From positions 15,850,802-15,914,801 of the forward strand of contig NC_045148.1 in assembly GCF_008831285.2 (NCBI RefSeq): a stretch of 64,000 nt of DNA, written 5' to 3'. Origin of the DNA: Nymphaea colorata. Lineage: Eukaryota; Streptophyta; Magnoliopsida; Nymphaeales; Nymphaeaceae. Position numbers and translations under genes: made by a program. A model generated the notes under the pieces. The model did not search any database, had not been told where the DNA came from, and was given only the letters and a program-made list of their open reading frames with translations. Position 1 is the first letter of the stretch. The number at the start of each line of letters is the position of its first letter. Of the stretch, positions 54,860 to 64,000 are shown piece after piece.

Positions 54860-57745
54860 TGTCACGACCCAATTTTTGACACCAAATTTTTTCTTTTTTA
54901 TTTCTATAACAGCGAAAGCAATATTGAGTCATGACCAAAACTTAAACAAATGCACTGTATTAAAATAAAGCACTTGGACCCAAACAACTAAATTAGCCAC
55001 AAATCTCAAAACCGATGCAGTGTCCAGATTGCCAATGCTCATCCATCACCAGACTGAGGTCATCCCTCCATGAGCCATAATATATCAAGAACTACCAATA
55101 GAGATAGAAAGAAGGATCAGAATTCCTCAGAGTATGGAAAAATCCAGCTATGAATGGACATGACCCAACAAAGTATTATTTGGTCTCGTCACTTAAATTC
55201 ATAATTAATAAGGAAACCCTATGGTCAACAGCCATAGGTCATCAGATCTTAACACGCAATAGAGTTACGACTCATTAACAAAAACAAGGTGTGCACAACC
55301 TCTAAATATTCGTAGACTTCCAACCGTGGTTCTCTAACAATGTCATGGTCATCATGCCGAGCAACAACAGAAATCCCTGTGGGCACTCACGGGCATAACA
55401 AAACATATTTTCACGAGGCGATCCAATAGATCGAGGGTAGCCTGCAGTGAAGCCTCCTGAAATATCCCAAATCGCCACTGCTGCAGCATGGTCCCTCTAG
55501 AAACCTGGGGTGAGGGACTAGGAGACGCCTTGCTCTCCAACAAAAACAGCAAAATCCGGGCCCTTGTGCCACCCAATACCCAGTCGGCCCTCCAGTGCAG
55601 AGAGAGAAGTGTGTGTCAACAGTGAGCTCAGGCGCACTACTACCTCCCGAAACGAAACCAAACACTGGGCAAAAATACAAGTTCGCACTCGAATGTACGA
55701 TTGCACACAGTCTACGTTTCGCCTTCGAATTTCAAATGTGAGGATTTACCATCACTAGACATCCTCTAGTGTCTCTCACGAAAGCCACCCACAGGCTTGA
55801 TTTCCCAAACAAAATCAATAAGCCATTTTCTAATAATGGCAACAAAACAAAGTTGAGTAGAGAAACAACATACAAAATGTCACGCCAAGAATTCTCAAAT
55901 AAAACAATCATTCAAAAGCAAGAGATTTACATTTTTAAACCCTTAGAACGTGGCCTTCTCTTTCTACTTTCAGAATTTATTTTCAGAACCCTTCATCTGA
56001 AATTCTAACTAAAATAAAGGTACCACAGAGCAATAATGCATAACATTTCAGTTTTCTATTAAAATTTCAAACAAATCTTATAAAAACCTCCTTTTGGCAA
56101 TTTTTAAGAACCCGAAGGGCACTACTTTGCAATTTCACATGAAATCTCCGGCTTTAGCTAAAATTAACTTTCACAAGCCTCTTTTTGAAAATGTTTTCAG
56201 CAAAAACGTTGCAGCATGAATATCTAGAAATTATAACCACCTTTTTTAGAATTTCGCTAATATAGTGGACTAATTTTGAAAATTTTTAGAATTCGTTATA
56301 AAATGGGTCGAACCCAAATTTTCATCATTTCCTCACCCGATTTTGTCTCCCTTCTCGGCGCTCCTTCCTCGTCTTCATGTTTCTCCGGCGGTGGAGTCTC
56401 CTCCTATCTTCAAAGAAAACGAAACTAGAGAGGCAAAGAGTGAGCAAAGCTCCCTGCGTTTGGGTCTACCATGCCGCCGCCTACCGTCCGACCGACGGTG
56501 GAACTTCCACTGTTCTTCCACCACCCAAACCAGAGAGGGATCTGTCTTCCTCTCTGGCCTTCCTCCGTGTGCAGCAAGGCGAGCGGAAGGGGACGTAGCC
56601 ACTACCGCCGCTACTTTATCTGCTCTCGGTTCGTAGCACTATGCCCATGAGGAAGACCACCATCTGAACCAGACGCGTCTCTCTCGATCTCCCCTTTTGT
56701 TGCGACGTGGATGAACCGGCCCACATGGAGGAACAACAGGAGGAGGAGGTTGCATTTCAGCTTTACCCAAAACGCCTCTCTACCACCAGCGTGAGGAAAA
56801 ATGCTGGTTTTCCAGTCGATTGAGCAACAGCGTCATCTCGTCAATGCAGTCGCTCCTTCCCTTTCTCTTATTTGTTGCTGATTTTAGATTTTCCCTAAGT
56901 CGAGCAGAGCATTCCCGCCTTCTGTCGGCGACGTCCCAGACTGCTCCTCCTATTGTTCTTGTTTATGTTTTGGTATCCTTATAAGTTCTGCGGCCAAAAC
57001 CTCTGAGAGGGTTCTGGTATACAATTTTTTTTGTTCTATTTTGATCGAATCCTCTAACAAAGCCATTAACATAGATATTCATGCTCTGACCTATGGTTGA
57101 CTCTAGTCTCGTTTCTCACGAAGGCAATCACAGACAGAAAACAAGGAGAAACAATCTTAGAATGACATGTTTTACACTTCATATCTGTATTTTGCATATT
57201 TTCTCATAGATATTCACAACTATGAACACAGTATATCATGCAAACATATATATCTCCATCAATAAGCAGTCAAAATACAAGGGATTCATGCTATTCATCA
57301 CTAAATATTCTCATACCTTTGTCAAAATACAAGGGCTTCATGCTATTCATCACTAAATATTCTCATACCTTTTCCAAATCTAACATATCTTTCAACCGCA
57401 GCCTTCTTGTTCCTCTTTCGCAGTCCCTTTTCTTGATCTTCTGATTTTTTTGCAGTAGCTACCTACTTTAATCTCCACTAGAAAGAGAGCAAGGATGAGG
57501 ACGTCCATCTTTCTCTCTCTCTCTCTCTGTTGCTGGACGTGCTCCTCTAATGCTGCGGTAAAAGAAATGCTTTCCTTTGGCAGTTACAACTTTATCCCTA
57601 TCTTTTCCACAAATTTCTCCTTTATGATAAACTTGATGGTTTTTTTGAAAAATCATTAGGAATCGTTTCACCTTTCATTTGTGATTTCTCCTCAATTTAT
57701 GTTCCAAATGTTTAAGGAATCTTAAAAAAAATCGTAGGTCTTACA
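54860..57745 (-). repeat. 5' LTR of the Ty3 element
   Basis: 2,886 bp. Compared with the 3' LTR it has a 44-bp insertion near 55,203-55,246 that contains the inverted pair CTATGG...CCATAG, and a tandem duplication of about 50 bp (GTCAAAATACAAGG repeats, 57,269-57,370). Confidence 0.93.
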
Positions 57746-57750
57746 AGGAA
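57746..57750. repeat. Right target-site duplication of the Ty3 element
   Basis: AGGAA directly after the right LTR, matching GGGAA at 47,328-47,332 at four of five positions. Confidence 0.6.
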
Positions 57751-58270
57751 TGAGTATACATGTTACATGTAGACTCTACGATTTTCTTCAAGATAGAGAA
57801 ATTATATCGTAATATTACTTTGAATTGCATCTAACAGGCTATCTACATCTGAGCTATAGAATCTCTCTGCTGTCGTCTCGTTCAGGCTGTCATCCCCCAC
57901 CTGTAGATAATAATCATACCTCCAACAAGAGTTTCGTTAATCACAATGGCGTGAAATCATTTTAACTCTAAGCTTCAAGTTGATGAACGTGATGAACAGT
58001 TAAGTGAACAAAAGATGAGGTTCTTACGTGAGGAGAACGGTCTTCCTTGTGAACCACTTTACGTCGATGGTGTTGCCTCCCTTGTCTGTAGTAAAACCAA
58101 CATGCAGTGGCCGCATGAAGCCATATCCGGAGAAACTCAACATTGATTAAAGTGAAATCAATAAAAAACTGGAACTCGAGCAAACTATAACAGCAGATTC
58201 GAGTGTCAAACCTGGTTCACGTCTCCTACAAAATGTGAAAGGAAGAGGAGCGCTTGAGTCAAATTATCTG

Positions 58271-59213
58271 TGAAAAAAATGAACTTTCAGGATTTTGAAA
58301 ACATAAGTTTACGTTAGGAAACATGGTTTAAAGTTTGTTCATTTTTTAATTAACCATATGGTCAAAGTTCACAAAGTTAAATTGGTAGTTTTAAAAACAT
58401 ATATATCGAGCACAACTACCCGCAAACTCGAAATAACAACGAAAGATACATGCATCAATTCCTCATATATGACTATTCACAAATTCACTTCATATTCTTT
58501 TAAAGTTCGACATTCTAACAAACATTTAAAATTAAAATGAACGATCCATTATAGTCAACTCACAAGAACAGAAAGGTCAGCGCCAGATTAAAAAATAAAG
58601 AATGAGAAGGCAACTTATTGTTGCATCAAGCACTTAACATACAATGCGAGTGGGCATTCAATAACTCCATACCTCTTGACAGAATTGGGACAAGTAAGAA
58701 TTCAACAAAGAAATTAGTCATGCGTAAAGATATTCATAAATACTGAAGATGGAGTTCATTGAAGTAAGGCGAGCAAAGGGTTGCCCTATAATGACAGAAA
58801 AGTAACTGACCTTAGCATACAGATAAGGTTAAAAGTTGTGGCAGATCATATGGAGTAATTTCAGAGGTATACAACTGCATCAATGACCAGAATATACAAG
58901 TCTGCGGGTTCTTCATTTTGCAAGACCACACCGTCCTTTGGTGGAAAATATTAAGCTTTCATCTAAAAGACCTTGAGTGAAAAGTTTAAGGGGAAAATAT
59001 AGTGGAACAGTTCTCTCCTGTTCCCCAAAGGGAAAGGTTACATTAGTTCATAAGGAAAAATGCCAAAAGAAAGGAGAATAATCTAATGCAAGTTCAAATA
59101 GTATGCCAGCACATTATCCCCTGAAGACTGTTCTCCAAACAAACTGTGGCAGACGATCTCATATTGATATCAGGTGTGTACTGACCAACTATATGTTGGA
59201 CAAGTTCCCTTCT
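58271..59213. other. Former 5' part of the nuclease pseudogene, mostly unrecognisable
   Basis: A/T-rich sequence. On the minus strand near 58,840-58,900 a TGCAG acceptor is followed by a frame reading QLYTSEITPYDLP, which could be the nuclease exon before NLTQAL. I could not find the mature N-terminus or a signal peptide. Confidence 0.35.
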
Positions 59214-59329
59214 TGATCTATGTCATGGCTGAAGTACTCCATCAGCAATATCTCAGGTTTTTGATCAAGTGACTCTGTGTTCATCTGATGACAAAAACAT
59301 CACCAAAAAGCTTACATCACTGACTTCAT

Positions 59330-59682
59330 TGATGGAGTAGTCGCAGCGGAATGGCGTCTCTGTTAGGCTCTAGTCTGTGTAGTAGGTCCACCACCTCAGC
59401 GATTCAGATGCAAGAACAATACCTGTAAAATAATAGAGGAAAAAGAAAAAGCTGAAGAGAAAAAGATTACGGGTTTGCTAACATTAACTGTACATACCCT
59501 TGGCTTTATAGACCCCTCAGGATTTCTTGAATCCCAGCAACGGTTATGGTAGGGAGAAATTATGGTAAGAGGAGAAATGGTAACAGTGATTTTTGCAATC
59601 AATTTCCTCTTTAATTTAGTAACTGCAGAATTCCCTTTGCAGTTACAAAGAAAATTATAGGGCTCAGGGCCACTATCCAACA
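59330..59682 (-). mobile_element. Solo LTR with perfect TSD; empty site preserved in the left copy
   Basis: 353 bp starting TGATGGAG and ending CTATCCAACA, flanked on both sides by TTCAT (59,325-59,329 and 59,683-59,687). The left duplication copy has the uninterrupted sequence (GACTTGCTTCGGGTCGTCC at about 42,559) where this copy has GACTTCAT, the element, then TTCATTCGAGTAGTCC. On the minus strand a TATAAAGCC promoter-like site lies in the middle, fitting a copia-type LTR in minus orientation. Confidence 0.88.
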
Positions 59683-59687
59683 TTCAT

Positions 59688-60682
59688 TCGAGTAGTCCAA
59701 TGAAAAATCATTCATGCCACAAATAGACAAATGGAAGCAAAGGTATAGGCGCTGCATTACTCGACTAAAATGAGCAAATCTCCATATAATTTGCCAATAC
59801 ATAAGTTACTTGCTAAAAGAAGAAAATGAAGACAGCATCAACTTCTTGAGAAATTGGTGGTGCACTAAAGCATGTTAACCAAAGCCATAAAGTCAAACTT
59901 ACCTTTGGCCTTCAAACTCAAAAGCTGAAGTTTGCTCTATAATATTGTTCTATTACCACAATATGCATACCGTCTACTTTTTTTTTCACAATCTTGGCAC
60001 GTAATAAACGAAGTCATGAGTCCCAACCAGAAAATTAACATGGCTGTTCTTTCTCAAGTTGAATAATATCAGTCAACTCATCGCAATGATTTCATCTATA
60101 AAAACGTCTGGTGTTATTGGCGACAGTCAGTTCTATAAATAAGTTGAGTATTTTGAAAGCTAAGATTCTTAAATCTGATCTGATGTGAAACGTGCTTATA
60201 TCACATACCCATTTACCAAAATTCACAGTTTGTATATAAATGAAAGTTCTCAAGTTTGATCAGATAATGTGCAAGGCACATCTCCACTTGGCTAGTTAAT
60301 ATTTTTTAAAAGGTATGAGCTAATGAAAACGTCGGAGACAAACGCACATAATTCATATATCGCAAATAGCTTGTAGCAACACTAATTGAAAATTGAGAAT
60401 ATATTTTGAAACTAAGACATCAAGAACAATGAACCAAAAATTCTTAGTTTGATAAACCATTGAGGCGGACCCCTTGTGATCACGTCAGATAATCTGTCAC
60501 ACCAGATTTACGGATTTCCGTTTTCGAACATCCCCAAGTTCTTCATGAAACTGACTGCGCTATTCAACTTGATAAAGAACGGTTTTCTCTCAAGCCGCCA
60601 AACGTTTATATATGATGCAACTTGCATGTATTGTTAAGTTTAGCATCATTGTGATATATTTTACAGTGTAAGCATGAAAAAC

Positions 60683-60744
<62 letters not shown>

Positions 60745-61442
60745 CACATGTTTTTCATGCTTACACTGTAAAACATATCACAATGATGCTAAACTTAATA
60801 ATACATGCAAGTATGTACCTTTCTGCTTCCCTGGCAACACGTCTTAACGATTAGGCGTTGACATTGATTTTTTTAGTGTTATTTTAAATGAACGCATGGC
60901 CGAGTTTTTTTTAGTTTAGAAAAGCTTGGTGTTTTATGTCCTGGAGAACGTATAATTCAACTTTAGGTGAGCTTTGTTATATGGCAAAGTAGACGACAAT
61001 ATAGACGTTTAAAAGCACTTAATCATCAAAATGATGCAGACAGGGTCTTTATTGTATTTAACAACAGAGTAATAAAAAAACTAAAAACAACTTTACTTGC
61101 TTTTTCAACTATACAACCAAGAGAGGTTGTAAAGGACCATCATTGAGATTGAGAAGATTCTGTAAACAATCTAACTCTTTAATATTTTTTGTTTCTAAAA
61201 ATCCTTTTGCCTTTTGGAATTCTTTTCTTTCTGAATATTTTCATTTAAATTCCTTCTCTGCAACACGAAAATTACAAGCGGCGACATGGAAAATGGATGC
61301 ACAGTTCAAAATCATAAATTTATTAATCTTGGATTTATTGTGCGCCAATTCCCCGTGGTATAGATAATCCAAGGGGCTTGTTACCGCTAACAAGGGGGTT
61401 CTGTTCAAAGTTATCCTACTGCCCACCGGAAAAAGGAAGGCC
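59688..61442. other. Region upstream of ALT-like gene C
   Basis: Mostly homologous to 42,567-43,935 of the left copy, except for the additional segment with an inverted repeat at 60,297-60,744. No gene is supported. Confidence 0.6.
60620..60812. repeat. Long inverted repeat around a TA tract
   Basis: Left arm 60,620-60,688 and right arm 60,745-60,812 are near-perfect reverse complements (ACTTGCATGTATT...TTTAGCATCATTGTGATAT...AAGCATGAAAAACATGT) separated by about 55 bp of TA. The left duplication copy has only the right-arm sequence (about 43,213-43,281), so the left arm is specific to this copy. Confidence 0.9.
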
Positions 61443-61450
61443 TATATATA
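61443..61450 (+). promoter_or_regulatory. Candidate TATA box of ALT-like gene C
   Basis: TATATATA, 50 bp before the start codon, at the place of TATAAATA in gene B. Confidence 0.4.
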
Positions 61451-61492
61451 ACATGAACACCGGGCCGGTGACCAAGTGTATCGTTGTAGAAA

Positions 61493-62058
61493 ATGGAAGT
61501 CATAACCCCGTTCAAGACTCGACCTCTGTTCTGCCCTTCCATTCGTTCAAGTGGAAAGACGATCTCATGCTCTAACTCACCCTCCTCCCTTCGTCTGCCA
61601 CTGACGGCCAAGTTGCCCCCTGTAAAGAAGCACTTTCTAACACCTCCGCAGTTCAGCCTCCAAAGGATCAATGGTGCGCAAAATGAATCGTGGTAATGTC
61701 ATCTCATTGGAATATCATTTTCATTATCTTGTTTTCTCGTGCTATTTTTCACAAAACAGGGGCTAATTGTATTTTTCTATGGGTTTGGATTAGACGGACG
61801 CCTGGCTAGAGTTAGAATTATGTATATATGAAAAACTTGGTATCTTCAAGGCATTGTAATTGGAAGAGCTGGTTGCTTTAGCTGATGGAGGACCGCGTCT
61901 AATGTACTGTTCCTTCATGTATTAGTATCGTCATGCCAGGGGTACTTCAAAATCATAGCTGGAGATTGCATTATTGCGATCAGAAGTTATATATACTTAT
62001 TCAAGATGATTTTTTGATAGAGATCACGTTTGGACATATTATATATATATATATATAT

Positions 62059-62118
<60 letters not shown>

Positions 62119-63682
62119 TGTCTTAAAAGTTAGCACTTAGCACGTTCTGCAACCTATTGTTTCGAAATATTGAGGTACCCATATGCAGGCTTTGTTTATG
62201 TAATCTAAAACTTATTTGACCATTAAACGTGTTATTTACAAAAAAAAAAAACTTCAATATACCTGTTCCTTGAATTAACAAAAAATGCAATCATTGCTTC
62301 AAATTCCAAAATGATATCCAAACAGAAGAATTGCACATATTCATCATCAACCACACCAATAGTGATGAGATATGGGATTAATAGGCATTTCTTATGTATC
62401 TATAAATTGGTACATTGCGTGCAACACACAGACATCTACTTTGAAAAAATATTCCAAACCTTGCCATTTTGTTGCATGAGCTTTTGGAACTTGCCCTCAG
62501 TTACGAAAGAAATTAACTCTCATGCTTTAAGTGAATATGAAAAATAACTAATAAAGAAGGTGATGGAAATTGGAAAATCCTAAAAGAAAAATGCACCCTT
62601 ATCTCTCTTCTTTTTCATTCTTCTATCAATATTTGAAAAATTCCAATTCCCATATAAACGCTGTTAGGGATTTTCATATCACGTCCAAAGAAGTCAGGAT
62701 GAGAGACTGCTTATTTATTTAGACGTCTTCTTTCTTCAGGATGCAGGGATATCATGATGTTGAGCTTCAAGTTCGGGATTACGAGTTGGACCAATATGGC
62801 GTTGTCAACAATGCTATATATAACCATTTCATTGAACATGGTGAGACGAAAACTTGCTTTTTCCACTTTCATTGAAAGAATCATGAATGCTTGGAGAGCC
62901 GCCTTGTCTTTCTTGAAGTCGATATTCTGTGTGAAGAGAGGACTGCCGCAATTTCTTTTCACGATTTCTGATCGTTGGAAAATTGTTTCATGCAACGCAT
63001 TCAATTATGTGGTGCAGGTATAACTGATTTGCTTCTGAAACTTGGGATCGATACAGATGTCTTCATTTCTAGTGACTACAAAGGGGCTATAAGGGAAACA
63101 TGGATGAAGTATCTATCTCCTTTAAAGGTGACATATAAATGCGATGTTTTCTTTCTTTTTCATTACTAGGCAGTCAATTGAACAGATGAATTCGAATATT
63201 TGGTTGAATACGTGAGTTGCCGCTTCATTATATGGATCGTAAAATGGTAGTCGTGGAAACACAAGACAGTGTTTCTCATACTTCCAAGACAACTGATTCT
63301 TCAATACTGTCTCATTATTGCATTGCACATGCAGCGGAGAGATAGCTTTGTTCTGAAAATGAAAATCTCAGAAGTTTCGGCCACAAGAATGCGCTTCGAG
63401 TACTACATTTTCAAGCTTACAAACAAGGAGGTATCAGCTATTAACTGCAAAATGTTTCACAAGGAAAAAGTTATGGCATTTTAACTGAAATGAAAGGTCC
63501 TGATTCTGCATTTCTTGTTAATCTCTCAGCTTGCCTTGGAGGGCACATCAGTAGTTGTATGGCTTGACGAGAACCTTCGTCCCACTCGTATTCCTACCGA
63601 AGCAAAGTTGAAGCTGATGAGCTACCTGGATGCCGGCAGTGTTGAAGAATCAATCCATGTAGCTGGATCTTCTCCCATCTGA
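61493..63682 (+). CDS. Divergent ALT-like thioesterase (copy C), full length
   Basis: Exons: 61493-61692, 62740-62840, 63018-63127, 63335-63430, 63530-63682, GT-AG throughout, 219 residues. The leader of about 65 residues is Ser/Lys-rich and almost free of acidic residues, a likely plastid transit peptide. The hotdog domain begins [25 protein letters not shown] with presumed catalytic Asp84 and the family Asn90 kept. As in copy B, the helix after it is divergent: [12 protein letters not shown] replaces the [10 protein letters not shown] of copy A. The C-terminus runs on to [10 protein letters not shown]. Exon sizes 2, 3 and 4 equal those of copy A (101, 110 and 96 bp), showing common descent. 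Substrate is not predictable from sequence. A polyadenylation-like AATAAA lies near 63,708. Confidence 0.87.
62040..62110. repeat. Compound (TA)n(GA)n microsatellite in intron 1 of gene C
   Basis: About 20 bp of TA followed by about 50 bp of GA, at the place where gene B has a pure TA tract. Confidence 0.93.
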
Positions 63683-64000
63683 ATCCGTAAAGAGAACTCT
63701 GAAAAATAAATAAAGTGTGCTCAAATGTCCTCTTAGAGGAGCCAACATGTGCCAGCAACCTGTATCAGTCACTGTCCACACAATATGTGCTCACGAATGA
63801 ATTTGTGGTCTAATTAATTAATTTGTGTACTGCTTCCTGCTTCTATTTGTCATAAAAATATATGATTGACAAAATGGCAGCTTGTTTTTTGTCATGACCT
63901 CGTATCCTACCAAGAGGACAAAGAAAACAGAGAAATAATAAATGGCAGAAACCAGAAGTTCGTCATTTAAGATTACTTAAAAGGTAATATTCCATTTCTA

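Larger units (their letters stand above)
47333..57745 (-). mobile_element. Ty3/gypsy LTR retrotransposon, Tekay/Del-like chromovirus, degenerate
   Basis: A 10.4-kb element transcribed on the minus strand. LTRs lie at 47,333-50,098 and 54,860-57,745 and start TGTCACGACC / end GGTCTTACA. The primer-binding site at 54,844-54,855 reads TGGTATCAGAGC on the minus strand, complementary to initiator Met tRNA. A purine tract (GGGGAGAAGAA) sits at 50,099-50,109. Order on the minus strand is gag, zinc knuckle, protease, reverse transcriptase, RNase H, integrase and a chromodomain-like remnant, the order of plant chromoviruses. Many in-frame stops make it non-autonomous. By eye the LTRs agree at roughly nine in ten bases, so insertion is not recent. 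It splits the nuclease pseudogene. Confidence 0.93.
46835..58270 (-). pseudogene. S1/P1 nuclease pseudogene (ENDO-type), split by a retrotransposon
   Basis: On the minus strand, exon remnants appear in the right order for a plant S1/P1 bifunctional nuclease: 58,212-58,270 (NLTQALLFLSHFVGDV), 58,028-58,110 (PLHVGFTTDKGGNTIDVKWF), 57,808-57,900 (ERFYSSDVDSLLDAIQ), then the Ty3 element, 47,214-47,270 (GWEKC...DCPD), 47,011-47,084 (YASESITVACNFAYKD), 46,835-46,928 (end of protein, LAEAGVRLAATLNRAL). The family comprises zinc-dependent secreted or vacuolar nucleases of senescence and cell death. Damage: a His zinc ligand in the GDxHQPLH motif is Asn; an acceptor before PLHVG reads CGG, not CAG; one base is lost at the HHVWD motif and one near DYFLSRLP; Trp of HVWD is Gly; the donor after DCPD lacks GT. 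The N-terminal exons are not clearly found; a weak candidate lies near 58,840-58,900. Confident as nuclease-derived; not functional. Confidence 0.85.
59214..64000 (+). repeat. Segmental duplication, right copy (with ALT-like gene C)
   Basis: Matches the left block from 42,454 and is still matching at the window end. It carries two additions absent from the left copy: the solo LTR at 59,330-59,682 and a segment at about 60,297-60,744 that creates a long inverted repeat. Confidence 0.9.

Overview
This window looks like nuclear DNA of a flowering plant. Genes are sparse and intron-rich, with canonical GT-AG introns plus one probable U12-type AT-AC intron. The DNA between genes is A/T-rich and full of TA, CT and GA microsatellites, foldback elements, solo LTRs and one long Ty3/gypsy element. 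The recognised products are plant proteins: a BEE-type bHLH factor, a LysM GPI-anchored receptor, ALT-type plastid thioesterases, an RTM2-like HSP20 protein and an S1/P1 nuclease. I cannot name the species. All gene models were spliced by hand from reading frame, splice sites and family similarity. No transcript evidence was available.

Layout. 1-5.5 kb: intergenic, with one MITE-like element. 5.6-9.9 kb (+): six-exon bHLH gene, whose stop may be a recent gain. 9.9-22.2 kb: intergenic, with two solo copia-type LTRs, a hAT-like MITE, a foldback MITE and a 98-bp TA tract. 22.5-25.5 kb (+): five-exon LYM-type LysM gene. 27.2-33.5 kb (+): ten-exon membrane protein resembling only the N-terminal half of ZnT5/MTP12 zinc transporters, with the AT-AC intron. 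34.8-37.3 kb (+): five-exon ALT-type acyl-ACP thioesterase (copy A). 39.6-41.0 kb (+): two-exon RTM2-like HSP20 protein with a C-terminal membrane anchor. 42.5-46.7 kb and 59.2-64.0 kb: two copies of a duplicated block, each with a divergent ALT-like gene (B and C). Between them lies an S1/P1 nuclease pseudogene on the minus strand (46.8-58.3 kb), split by a 10.4-kb Tekay/Del-like Ty3/gypsy retrotransposon (47,333-57,745) with two 2.8-kb LTRs.

The genes do not form an operon or an obvious joint pathway. The main story is history. An ALT gene was duplicated and the copies diverged. The nuclease gene between them decayed and was split by a retrotransposon. Copy C then received a solo LTR (the empty site survives beside copy B) and carries a long inverted repeat. 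The best candidates for new biology are the zinc-transporter-like protein with no cation-efflux domain, the AT-AC intron inside it, and the divergent ALT pair with altered active-site surroundings.
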